Shown: positions 24,301 to 36,308 of the stretch, piece after piece
How the letters are laid out: every line of letters begins with the position of its first letter
Position numbering within the stretch: the stretch's first letter is position 1
Source of the DNA: Toxoplasma gondii ME49
Taxonomy: Eukaryota; Apicomplexa; Conoidasida; Eucoccidiorida; Sarcocystidae
Direction: 5' to 3'
Length of the DNA stretch: 64,000 bases
Assembly: GCF_000006565.2 (NCBI RefSeq)
Contig: NC_031476.1
Span: forward strand, 1,760,458-1,824,457
Notes under the pieces: generated by a model
Told to the model about the DNA's origin: nothing
What the model saw: only the letters and a program-made list of their open reading frames with translations
Databases searched by the model: none
Made by a program: the position numbers and the translations under genes

Positions 24301-24866
24301 GGCGCTTGCAGATCGGACTCAAGTGGGAACGCTTGAAGGTCTGTAGGTTCGCAGTTGCCCAAACAGCACAGAAAAATCGAACCCCCCCGAAGACACGGGG
24401 AGACAACCGGAACTGGCCTGACGGAGACGCAGTGGGCGAGGAAACAGGACAGCCGTGCCTCGTCCCTTTCGGCTGTTCTCTTTCTCCAGCAAACCGAACG
24501 CAACACCCAGACAAATACATCGCGCCGGCGGGCCGCCTGCATCCTGGGCAGCTGCGACGCCTAGACAGTGTAGTACCACGAGAAGGACAGTGAGCAGCAG
24601 TCAACGCGAGGCAACGTCGACAACGACACTCGCGGAGCGCCTCTCCTCATGGAGGGAAACCGAGACAAGAGGCATGGCTCTCTTTGTGCGCTCTAAGAAA
24701 CCTGTCACTTCTTGCGCCGAAGGCACGCCGGCTCCCCTCCTTCCCCTTCCTTCATTGTTTCTCTTTCCTCTCAGAAGACGTTTCAGGAGTCAAAGTCCAC
24801 AGGTACAGCCAACAAGCCACCAGCCCCGTGATTCTGCGGGGCGCCTGTTCTCTTCCTCGTTCCCTT
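21393..24866. other. Convergent intergenic region between CDC50 and the J-protein gene
   Basis: About 3.5 kb where a plus-strand and a minus-strand gene end toward each other. Frames of 60-145 codons occur on both strands, but none has a recognisable motif, codon pattern or splice signals. It presumably includes both 3' untranslated regions. I see no gene. Confidence 0.55.
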
Positions 24867-27800
24867 TCACTTCCGTCCCACACCCATAAAAAAGTTGAAT
24901 ATCGCCTGGAAGTTCGACCAGCCACCAATCAGCAGAGAGCCGCCCAACACGAGCATGACAACCATCTGCGTAAAATAAAGACACACGCAACACGGCGTGG
25001 ACCGGTTAGAGCCCGTCAAAACTACAGATGAAACGATAAACAAGTCTTCGATGAGTGGATTCTCGGGGCGAGAGCCCTATCAAACGCGCAACGTCTACGG
25101 CGTCCGTTCTTCTTGCTCCACGAGGAACATACCAGGAAAACCTCTTCGGGCAACACATGCACGAAAACTGTTCCTCTGGCACTTCTGGGGATAAAAGAAG
25201 CACTCGAAAACGGTTCAACGTGTCCACACACCTAGACCAGAAACCTGAGACTCCCAACTCACACGCGAGACGGAGGCCGAAGCCTCGCGAGCAAACCCGG
25301 ACGGCGAAACGGATAATTGCCGCTTTTCGATGACGGTCAAAAAACACCACACGGGGCCTTAGACCGGACTTGAGGAAGACGCGAGAAGAAAGGGGAGACT
25401 CATACGTGCGTCGACAGAGAACCACAGGCTCCAAATGACCAACTGTCTCTCCCTCGACAGAGTAACCTAGAAAGGACGCGGATCATGGTTGTCCTCGTTT
25501 CCCGCATCCACGTTCCGATGTGTCAGCATAGTTACTGAAGAAAAAACATTGAACCCCCGATGCCGAGAAACCACCGTGGAATGCACAGAGAAAGTTTACA
25601 TGTGTACATATAATAAAGTCGTAACCACTCCGCCACTGACGTGCTCTAAATCTCTAGTCATCTTGCATTTATGTTCCGTAGTTGTGGGATGAGCATCACC
25701 CGACCGGAGAGAATATCTACTGTAAAAGCGAGACTGTAGAATTCACCGACGTCTTACCTCAGAGCTCAAGCCGCCGCCCAAGAAATAGAGTGCCACCACA
25801 ATGGCCAGAAGGAGAACCTGATACAAAGTGGATGCATACACGTATCTTACACACAAGCGAATCATTTCCTCCACTTCTCTCTTCCATAGCTCGCCTTTCT
25901 CATCGAAAAGAAGCTCTGCTTGCAACTGAGGCGCCGGAGAGAGACCCCGCTGCCAACAGGACCCTGTCGGACGGCGAGAGAGGCGGAGGATTCCCACATG
26001 AGAGAGTAGGGAGCTCACGTTCTTCGCTGTGTCGTGGAACGCGTGAAATTCACAGTTCACCTGCCTATTAGCTGAAGACGATCCTCCTCTCATAATCGCT
26101 TTATTCCCAAGCCTCGGTTCAGTGTATCGGCTCATGAAAAACGCAGCTCCAGCAAACCTTTAAAAACTACCTTCCCCGTTGAGTAGTTGCACTTTCCCAG
26201 CTACAAGTTGCATCAGGAGCTGACAAAACTATCGAATGTAACGACGCGATCGCACGCGTACCGATACAAGCCGTAAATGCAAGAAGCCTGGAGACGCATC
26301 CAACATAAACTTATCTATCCCACGTTCCGTCTCAAGTCCCGCACCATCTAGCTCTCTATCCGTATCTACCTATAGTTGTCTATCTACCTTTCTGCCTGTA
26401 CCTATCAAACCTGTCTACGTATCTATACCTATCTCTCTCCTCCTATTTTCCTCTATGTACCTATATATCATTATCTACCTCTATCTGAATCTCTTTCTCT
26501 CTCTCTCTCTGTATATATATATATATATGTCATGGAGTTTGGTGACTTCCATTCGTGTTGTTCTTTGCCTACGTGGTTCCACGAGAAATCGAAGAAGCTG
26601 TAGACCGCAGACCAGTACCACGCCGGTGAGGCACTGGCAAGGCATCGTTTAGTGAACTGGTGCACATCGCAGTAGTCGGGGAGAGGCTGGAAATCGAGGT
26701 GCTTTTCATCAGTTTCTTCGTCGTCGGACTTGTACTGTTGCGCATCCAACAGCTGATACAGTTCCACCAATACACTTCTCTGTCGCTGCTTCTCAGCCTC
26801 AGTTTCTTGACTCGAGCCCGTCTGGCCAGTCGGTGGGGTGGAGGCGTCATGCAGCGAGAGAAACCGACTGCCGTCCAAGTCGAGCAGAAAGAGTCTCGAA
26901 AAATCCAGCTCGTCTTTCCAGAACGAGAAGAAGAGAGAAGATGTCGACAGACCCGGGAGCGACGGTAGCAGCGGAGGCGCGTCCAGAGACAAACGGACCT
27001 GGAGAAAAAAAAGAGAAGCAGTCTGGCGCACACGCTCGAGGGGAGAACACCGAATCCCCACAGACTCCCGAAAACATTCTCACTGAAAAAAAAGACCCCT
27101 CCGGACGAAAAAATCACTAGCAGACCATCCGCGTCCATAAAGATAAAAACATATACATGTGCATATATGTCTATATATATGTATCTATATAGGTATATGC
27201 GTATATGTGTACATGCATGTATAGAGCTATAGATGTAGACAGGACCCAAACGAGTGGCGACGGGAAGGAGATAGAGGCAGCGCAACGAAAAGAAAAAAGA
27301 GGCGCTAAAAAAGAGGCAACTGCGAAGGACAATGGCGTAAGACGAACAAGAGAAACGAAGGGCATACACGGCAAGGAAAAAGAAGCAGCGAGGGCCGGGA
27401 GAGAGAAAGTGTGCGTCATACGCGCCAGAGACTCATGGATTCGCCATTTGCTCTTACCGTCTGAACAAAGAAACTTCCGTCTTTGCTTCCTTCCTCTTCT
27501 TCCACAGGGACTTCTTCTTCTTCCCCTTCTTCCTCGGAGTCCTCGTCGTCGCCGTTCTCTGGCTCCTTTGCACTCCTTTGCGGCTTGTCCTTTGCCTTGT
27601 CTGAAAAAACAAACATGGACCATCAAACCTCCAAATGCCTCTCTCTATCTACGCTGATCGAATATTTATACATATATTTCCTCTCAATCTATCCAAGATG
27701 GTCAATATCTACCAATCTACCAAAATTCATATATATATATATATATTAAATATATATCTATGCTTACCTGTATCTACGTCTACCGATTCTGCCAGTATAT

Positions 27801-30800
27801 GTGTATATGTGTAGGTGGAGTTCTGTGTCTGCTTGGTCTTCGTTTCTGAACTGCGTCAGGAGAGAGGTACACACGCCTTCCTTCTCCTGTCGATGCACGC
27901 GACTCGAAGCACCCAGACACGGTCCTGTTTTGCGATGCGTGTCCAGCTGCGTTTTCTAGACATTTCTCCGTTTCCTTTTCTCACCCTTGAGAAGTTTCTC
28001 CCGGGAACGCTGGAGAAGGACGCTGATTTCCTCGGCAGAAAGAACCGCGTCTGGGGAGGTCTTCTGCAAGCCGCTCTCGCCTTCCTTCTTCGGACCCTCA
28101 ACTCGAACGAGAGTGTACACCCGCTGCTCGAGTGTGCCTCGGCATAAGAGAGCGGCGTTCTGTTGGTAGATGTACGGATGGATGTGCTGCGAAAGGAAAG
28201 CAAGTTTGGATAAGGCCTTTCTTAAACCCCCACCTCAATAAAGATCTCATCTGCAAGGTGCAGCTGTCCCTGCCAGTCCAGGAAGCGACCAGCGAGAGAA
28301 AAGGACGAGAAGAAAGCAGTAGCAGAAAGCAGCATGCGAGGAAAGAGACAACTGGAAGAAAGAATCTTGCGCGGAAAGGGAGAGGAGTGCAAGAAAGGAG
28401 TGTGCAAGAAAGGAGTATGCCAACAAGAGAGAGGCGGAAGAGAGGAGCATACGAGGAAAGAGAAAAGTGAGGAGAGAAAGGTGAGGATGTGGGAGGGAAG
28501 AGATAACAGAGAAACGAGACAAGTCAAGAAAAGAAGGGAACGCGGAGCGAATGAAGTGGCAACAGAGGGAAGTTATGGAAAGAGAGGCCAGGGGACACAA
28601 GGGAGCAACAGTGAACAGAGAACCCCACAAAAGGTATCACGCCTGAGAACGACAGCAGCACCGCACGGCGAGAGCGCCGCGGCATCCGCCTCTGAGAGCT
28701 GACGAGGAGTTTCGAGTGCGAGGGAAAGAAAGTGTCGCACGTTGGTATCTCACCTGTTGGAAGGAGGCCAGCAGGTTGTGGAGCTGCGCGAAGAGAGCGT
28801 TCTGCGTCACACGCGACTTCCGAACCGTCAGTTTCTCGACGAATCTCCGGACGCCCTTGCCCTCGTCAACGAAGAGCAGAAAGACCAGAGAGGAGCGCAA
28901 GTCCTCTTCAGCGAATTCGAGCGGCGTCTGTTTCGCGGCGCTGATCGCCTTCTCGCCGTCAGTCAGCCACTGCGGGGGATCTTGAAGCACCGCAAAGAGG
29001 TCCTTCGTTTCCGCTTTGCTGGCCAACAGACTCTCCAAGTTGTGCACGTAGCCGAAGGAGAAGAGAGGCAGGTACTTGTGAGCAGCGTGCTTGAGAAGAA
29101 GCGAAGGAACAGTTGGAGACGAACGCGAGGGAACCACCACCAGCTTGTACGGCTGGGCGAGAGCAGAGACTCCCGGCGCAGTCGAGGCAGACAGGAAGGC
29201 CTGCACCTCCGCAGCTGCAAAGAGGAGAAAGAGGAAAGCAGAGACAGAACGGCTGGACACGACTTTTGCGCTTTCTAACTTCAGACCCGATAGACGACAG
29301 AGTTGCCTGAACGCATTGAGGCTTCACGTACGCACACACCGTACACATATTCACGCTACTTCTAAACTTCTGCAGGCACGATACAACGGAGAACGACGCG
29401 GAGACTGAGCGGTACTCAGGGGCCTTCGCGTGAAACACAGTTCGCTTCCAGAAATGCGACACACGACAGAGTGACTTCCTTCTGTCACACTTTGTTATTC
29501 GGCAGTCGGTTTCCCTGGAGCGAACGCGACCCCGATCGATTTCTTTTACGATGAACGGTGGAAACTCTTTCAGTTTGACTCGAAGTCGCTCTGAGCTAAA
29601 CAGGGTTTGAAGTGACGCAGTCCTTGTGACAAGCATGACGAGATGGACTTCAAGCACGCAGACATTCAAGAGCGAAGGACACAGAGAGAAAAGAAGAAAA
29701 CTCTCTGCAAACGCGAGAGAGGAGACACCCGAAAAGGGGCTGTGTGACCGTCTCCGAATATAGGTCGACTGCCGTTTCCGGCGCCTCGCTCGTCAGTGGA
29801 GTCTCAGCGTGAGAGAGAAGCACGCGACAAGAGGGACGGTCAGGAGAAGCGGTGAGACGCGAGATCCGGGAGGCGGGAGCAGGGATAGGAAATACCAAGG
29901 GAAGGATGGGAGGCACAGAAAAGAGGAGCGCCCCGACGGGGATGTGTGAACAGAGCGCGGCACAATGGAAAAGAAGGCGTGGTATTTCGTGATCCGGAGG
30001 GAGATGAGACGCGAGAGAGCAGAAGAAACTGCGTTTAAGACAACTCACCAGAGGAGAGACTCGCGATTGGATTTGGGAAGCTGCGAGCGATAAAGCTGTA
30101 AATGCTCTCCACGGACGGCCGCGTGATTGCGGGATACACCTGAGAGACGCGCAACGGAAGACCAACGACACAGATGCCTTGTTTCCCCAAAGAAACATCC
30201 TCGTGCGATACCGACAGCGGCGAAGACAACAGACGTAAAGGCAAACACCACATGAGATAGAGAGACAGCGACACACACACAGAACAAGAGAGACCGAAGA
30301 AAGTTGTTCTTCAGAGAGGAGGAACACGAAGAAGAAACTGGCGACGCAACGAAGTTTTCACCCTGACGGACCATAGACTGCTTCCCAACACACACACTTT
30401 TCCGCAGGAAGAGGAAGCGGAGAGGCAGCCCGGAAAATGTGGAAACGATGAAGGCGTGCCACGTAACGGTGAACGTACCTCGGGATGCATGCCGCTCGAC
30501 ATGACGAGGATTGCCGGGAAAATTCTGGAAAAAGGAGTGTGTGCGAAACAAAGAAAAACAAACACGGACGGAATAGAGAAGGGACGAGAAGGTTAGAGAA
30601 CAGCGAAGGACAAAGCCACAGCAAGGACGAAAAGAAGAAGAAAGAGTAAACACTGGGGCCAGCGAAGAGCGCAGCTGTCACGCCAGAAGAAAGCCATGGC
30701 CAGAAAAAGAAAGCGAGGTACAACCGATTCCAAAAAACAGAGGAAAGGTGAAAAGAAGTGAAACACGGACGGACTACTTACTTGATATTGACAGGAAGAC

Positions 30801-31024
30801 GTTTCGTCAGGTCCTTGTTCTTCCTCACATTGATGACCCCATACTTGAAGTATTTCCCCAGCGTCAACGCTGCAGTCGCGAAAACAAACATGCACAAACA
30901 TGAAAATTCTACTCTTTCACTATCTCCCTCTCTCCACCAACACAAACCAAACAAGTCCCTTTACTCTGTGTCGACACACATATATATCTCTATGCAGAAA
31001 TGCATATATATATATATATCTGTA

Positions 31025-31070
<46 letters not shown>

Positions 31071-33295
31071 GTAGAAAAGTATATATGCGACGCCTTGTAC
31101 GTCTCCATCTTGTTTCTGTCAATTCTTTTCCATCGATTCTGCTCGTTCGTCTCCGGCTTTTGTCATTCCGTAGCCCTGACAGCCCCGGTTTGGAAAGTCG
31201 AAACTCAGCACATTTCGCTTTCCGAAGCAGTCCAGTAACGCGGTGATGTACACGGTGTCCAGCAGCTATAAAGAACTTGGTTGTCCATATCTCGTAACTT
31301 AAGTCCTGACTAGTATCCTCGGCACAACAGAGTCTCTGCGTATTCGAGTTGTGTTATACCAATGTGTCCACGTGAGACCAACGCAGACATCACATCTTTT
31401 ATACTTGCAGTTTCGCACTGGCGCGTGCACTCCAAACAAAATGTAGGTCTCACTACGACGGGACGCTCCTGAGTGTGACGGGTCAACTGTAAACAAAGGA
31501 CTCGTCAGGTTTCACGTTAAGGCGGGAGACCCATGCGAAACAGTCGAGACAGAGGAGAAGGAAAGAGGAGACAAAAGAGAAGAAAGGGGCGCGAGAAGAG
31601 TTGCGATCGACGAACGAGAGAACAGATACGAAACCTCGAAAAGGAAGAGGAGAGACGCGGCCAGGAACCGTGGATTTTCTTTTGAGGAATACCCGTCGTA
31701 CCTGTTTCCTCCCACATTTCCATCACATGCTCGCTGAATTCGTCCTTGTCATTGTGCAGCTGCAGTCACATCGCACAGTCCTTGACAGCCATCAGATTGA
31801 AACCCGCACAGACACTTGCCCCGACTCCTATATCATACAGATACACATTTACACTTATATACATACATTTATAGACATTTATTTAAAGACATGGCGGTAT
31901 ATATGTATATAGGTGCGATAGGGAGATGGATGGACACACACTTCCCTGAGCATACACGACGGCCAACCGCCTGGAGAAAGAGACACGTATACGTACGCAT
32001 ATAAAATGCTTCTTGAGATCCACTGTCCTGATATACAGAAGTCGAAAGATGAATTTTTCTACACGTCCACCACGCCCAAATGGAAATGCATGGAACTGAC
32101 GGCTCCCCATTCTGTCACCCGGCAGAGACTTTTGCTCTGCGAACGCTGTGGACAGTCAGATTGCAACTTTTCGCAGTTTTCTTCTCACCATGATTGTCCA
32201 GACGTGTCGGCCTGAAGCAGGGTAAAAGGTGTCATTTGGGCCCAGACTAGTGAGGTCGATGATGTCTTTGCTGGTGCGCGCAAGAGCGTCTTCGCCGTCT
32301 CCTCTGTGGCGCTCTCGCTCGCCTGCGCCGTTGCTCTCCTTCTTTTTCTTCTGAGCCTTCATCAAATACTCGTACGCGACGGCCACTTCAGTGAAGCGCG
32401 CTTGGCATCCCGCACACCCCGGATTCTTGTCAGGGTGCCTGACAAAAGGAACGCAACTCTCGCAGAGCCAATTCTGTCCATATTAAAAAAATATGTATAC
32501 GTGTCTTTCCGCATCTAAACCGCAACAAACACATCCACCCGGGGGTTTGTATGTCTGTGTGCAAGCATGCAAAGATGAGCAGGGCTGAATACACACACAA
32601 GCATATACATATATATATATATATATGAATTCGTGGATTTGTGCGTGTATGTATGTGTATGCGTATGCGTAGGACTATGTATATACAGACATGCTTTTGG
32701 ACTAACTCTAGCGTGTAGACGAACACGTGTGAACATCCGATGTTTTTGTCCTTCTCTCTGACTTGCTCACGAGAGGCTCCGACTTCCCACTGTACCGACG
32801 GTGGACAGGTGTCCATACACCCATGACTTTTTACTTCTTACCATCGAACAGACAAGGTTCTGTACGCTTTGCGGATGTCGGCCTCCGTGGCGCCAGAGTC
32901 CAGCTGAAGAGCTGCCAAGTGCTGCTCGGTCTGCTGGCCTCCCGTGTCTTCGTCTTGGCCGTAATACTCTTCTGCAGCTTTCAGTGCGAAGACGCCTACG
33001 CAAGAGAAGACGCAGTGTGTCATCCGTTTACGTCGCCCGCTTCATGGGGGTTCAGACTTCTCTGGCACGCTGTGACAACTACGCTCCACATGATCGCTGC
33101 GCCTCGTTCATCGTTCCGCTACGCAAAGCGAGCATCGTGTACACGAATATCGACGCGCATCTCTGGGCACACACTCCACGCGCGAATCTACGCCTTTCTC
33201 CATACAGGCGTCCAACACATACACAAACAGTTGCATAAAGAGGCACACAAAGAGAACACATACACGTTCATACACACACTCACACACACACACAC

Positions 33296-33330
<35 letters not shown>

Positions 33331-36047
33331 ATATTTGAGTTCAGAGGAGGCTCTCGAAGTCGAAAGGGAACACGATGTGTGGAACCTCGCTTTTCTTCCA
33401 CTTCTTTCGACGCGATCGTTCCTACCGATGATTGCGAGCGCGACGCATGCGTTGACAAGCCACCGCAGAAGACGACTCCTCAGAGGAGTGCTGGAGTCGA
33501 ACAGCCGTGCCTTCAACCCCGCCAGAGAGAAGCCTTCCTCCTTCTCCTTTCTCTTGCCTGAGCGAGGAGCCTGAGGAAGCACAGATGGACAACCGAGACG
33601 GATTGTGGGGACGCGAAACGCGAGCGAATCAAACGCTGAACGTACACCTGGAAAGCCAGAGGCCTGAGCGCACACAAGGAGGAATGGTTCTCCTCTCTCC
33701 ACGTCCAGATCGACCAGATCGTGGAAAGCATGTTTCTCTTTTGGAATAGCAAAGTATCCAATAGAACAGGAACTGACCACAAGTGCAGCCAGCAGAGTGA
33801 AGCCCAGCGTGAAGATGAAAACTCTACATTCCTGCGGAATCTCTCGTGAAACTGGGGTGCGCACAAGAGGAAAGAAAGAGACTCAGGCGAACGCACAGGC
33901 ACCCAGGGTCAGCTCTGCAAAAAGACTTCACAAGAAGCGAAGCAACCAGAGAGGCAAAAAAATGAATGGCGGTCGAAAAGGCAGCTTCTCCTCCGACAGT
34001 CTTGGCTTTGATCTCGCCTTTGTGTCTGAAACTTCCTCTCCACTCTCTGGCATCGTCTCTCTTGTCGTTCGGACGACGCCTCCGCCGAAGTCTGGAGAAA
34101 ATCTCGACACATTTCCTCTTCTTTCTCGTCTCTTTGACGACACTCTTCTCATTCAGGTCCACTCGCCTCTCATTCTTTCTCTCCTTGTCGGCCATACTCT
34201 CTCTCTGGCTATCTACCTGTGTCACATTCTTTTTACCATGCTGTCTCTGTCTACCTTCGACTCTGTCTCCTCCTGCTTCCCATCTCTCCTCTGTCTCTCA
34301 GCCGGCCAGTCCTCTTCTCCTTTCCTTCCAAACACTTACATTCTTCGCCTTTTCTCGTTTTCCTTGGCGCTTCCGCGCCTCCTCGCCGGGGGAACCCGCG
34401 GGTCCTGGACTGCTGCGGTGCGCGCCTGACCGCAGGGCGTCGTAAGCCATCGAGGCTCGGCTTCCAGTTCCCATTTCGTCTCCACTCTCCTCAGCGTCTT
34501 CCCTGTAGCAACCGACAGGAAACACTATATCAAGTCACGTAGACACGCGCGCCACAGGACCTAGGGTGCTGAACAGGACTCTAAAAAAGGACAAGAGGAA
34601 CTCCAGCGAGTGCAACCAGGCACGACCCCCAAAGGTGAGACTCGAACAAATATGCAAGTATGCATTCACAGGTAAGCTACCATATAAGATGTATGTTGCT
34701 CGAGGAACAGCACTCCCCTGAACGACGAAACCCAGAGGAGAGCGCAGTGCTACGGAGACGACGTGCAGCCGACAAACGAAAAGAGAGCTAGCGGCTGTTT
34801 CTTGGTGTCTCCAGCAGCGCTCTAACGAGCAGAGTTAACCAACTCAATCCAAGAGCAGGTGACAGTAGGGTGAATTTTATCCTTTCAAAAGTAGAAAGAC
34901 ACCAAGAATTTCGTAGTTTCTGAATTGGCTTCCGTCACTGAGACGGTGGTGTGCACCGCTTCTAACGAACTAGGTTGTCTATTTCAGTTCATGAGTCCGT
35001 GTCAGGGTTCCACAACCAAGCGAGCAATTCAACAGAGGTACTCCAACTGACCGCATAGAGTTCCGAATCGATCCTCTGAGGACCGAGCGCAAGATGTAAG
35101 GTTGATAACAGGAAATAGTAACCGAGTTAACGATTTTTTCAAGCACTATTTGATCACTTTTCTGTGCGCCAAAAAAACTAGAAACAACCTTCGGCCTTCG
35201 GGATTGCACGAGTAACCTTAAAAGGCATCTACTACATTTTATTAGAAATAGGAACACATAGCGGGGGAAGACTCCCTCATTTGAACAGGCCATATAACGA
35301 CGGCGCAGAAGGAGATATACGAATTCACTTCTCAGGGAAGACGACACTGGAACTACGTAGTCACGACGGCCAGTCTCCTGAAGGCATTTTGTGTTTCCAG
35401 TCATCCGTTTGCTGTGGACTGCGTCCTTCATTGACTCTGACTACACTTTCATTCCTCGACGTCTCACCCGTCAGAGAACGCCGGACTGCCGTCTGTGCGT
35501 CGGCTGCCGGAACGGCCTGTGTGTCTGTTTTTTCCTTCCTTCGTTTTTCCAGACTGCACAACATGCGGAGAAAAGGGAAGGACATCTGTCAGAAGCGCGA
35601 CGGGGGATTGCGACCCATTCTCTAGAAAACCCAACAGCTCCGCCTCATGTGGAGAGTCAGTGAGGAAGACCCGAAGGGAGCCGCGGACCGGCACAGAAAA
35701 GAACGTCAAGTCAAGCATGCTTTTCACATTCAGTCTCGGGGGATGTACAGGCGAAAGTAGACGAATACAAACGAGAGGCAGAAACGAGACACGGCGGAAG
35801 AACAGGGGGAAGGAGTCGACAGAAGGATGAAAGGGAGAAGGAAGAAGACATGACGCGAAAAAGAACGCGTGAAAATGGGAGAGACGAACGACACATGCAA
35901 ACTGGTGGTAATGGGGACCGAACACAGACACTTCCCATTTCACACCAGAAACACGCATACATACATCGTCTGAAACAGAACAGTTATAGAATATATATAT
36001 ATATATATATGTGCACTGGCACAGACACTTGTACATAAATAGATATA

Positions 36048-36078
<31 letters not shown>

Positions 36079-36308
36079 ATATAGATATATATGGATTGCA
36101 ACAGAATGCAGATACGTAGACGAACACTGTAAAGCACAACGAATCCTTTTACTGTTGCATGTTTTCTTACCACGAGCGTGAAGACACTCGGCCCAGCGGT
36201 TTTTCTGAAAGACTCGACTTCCTCATCGCTCGACTCGGGCTGAGGAGCCGACACGGGGGGGATTTTGTTTTGCGCCTTTGAGGCTGTTGGCTTGCCTTTT
36301 TTTGCCAT
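24867..36308 (-). CDS. Membrane J-domain protein with redox-inactive thioredoxin-like segments (probably ER)
   Basis: J domains stimulate Hsp70 (BiP in the ER). Exons read by eye: 36308-36171, 34502-34340, 33831-33648, 33557-33426, 32995-32842, 32438-32189, 31759-31702, 30869-30782, 30524-30479, 30139-30049, 29214-28754, 28269-28234 (weak donor), 28186-27985, 27600-27458, 26998-26573, 25925-25758, 24965-24867; about 945 residues. Every junction is phase-matched except exon 1 to 2 (0 versus 2), where a boundary or small exon is missing. In order: Lys-rich start (MAKKGKPTASK); TM1 (VFIFTLGFTLLAALVVSS); TM2 (LLRWLVNACVALAIIG); J domain (ADIRKAYRTLSVRW, HPDKNP at 32437); a thioredoxin-like segment (YFKYGVINVRKNKDL, IKIFPAILVMSSG) without CxxC; a second such segment (PYKLVVVPSRSS, LPLFSFGYVHN); an acidic run; then two C-terminal membrane segments (QVLLLAIVVALYFLGGG, MLVLGGSLLIGGW). 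The order partly recalls Sec63 (two TMs, then J) and DNAJC16 (J plus Trx-like), but matches neither. Confidence 0.75.
26376..26529. repeat. TATC/TACC-rich tract, (CT)n and (TA)n in intron
   Basis: Degenerate tetranucleotide repeats lead into (CT) at about 26489-26510 and (TA) at about 26511-26528, all inside the intron between J-protein exons 26998-26573 and 25925-25758. Confidence 0.85.
27159..27230. repeat. Imperfect TA/TATG microsatellite in intron
   Basis: Mixed TA, TATG and TACA units in the J-protein intron 26999-27457. Confidence 0.8.
27729..27759. repeat. (TA)n microsatellite in intron
   Basis: TA run with one TTAA interruption, in the J-protein intron 27601-27984. Confidence 0.85.
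31000..31068. repeat. Long (TA)n microsatellite in intron
   Basis: Two TA runs, the second about 40 bases long (31029-31068), in the J-protein intron 30870-31701. A likely polymorphic marker. Confidence 0.95.
32601..32628. repeat. (TA)n microsatellite in intron
   Basis: TA run in the J-protein intron 32439-32841, flanked by CACA and GTAT units. Confidence 0.85.
33271..33328. repeat. Compound (CA)n(TA)n microsatellite in intron
   Basis: CA run followed by about 32 bases of TA, in the J-protein intron 32996-33425. Confidence 0.92.
35989..36092. repeat. Compound (TA)n and (TAGA)n microsatellite in first intron
   Basis: Two TA runs and TAGA-rich units within the long region between the first two J-protein exons. 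Confidence 0.9.

Noticed and set aside
31000..31068. TA tract considered as telomeric, centromeric or organellar DNA
   Set aside because: It is a simple microsatellite inside an intron bounded by well-supported exons.
24867..36308. Sec63 identity for the J-protein
   Set aside because: Two membrane segments before the J domain recall Sec63, but no Brl domain follows; thioredoxin-like segments and two C-terminal membrane segments do.
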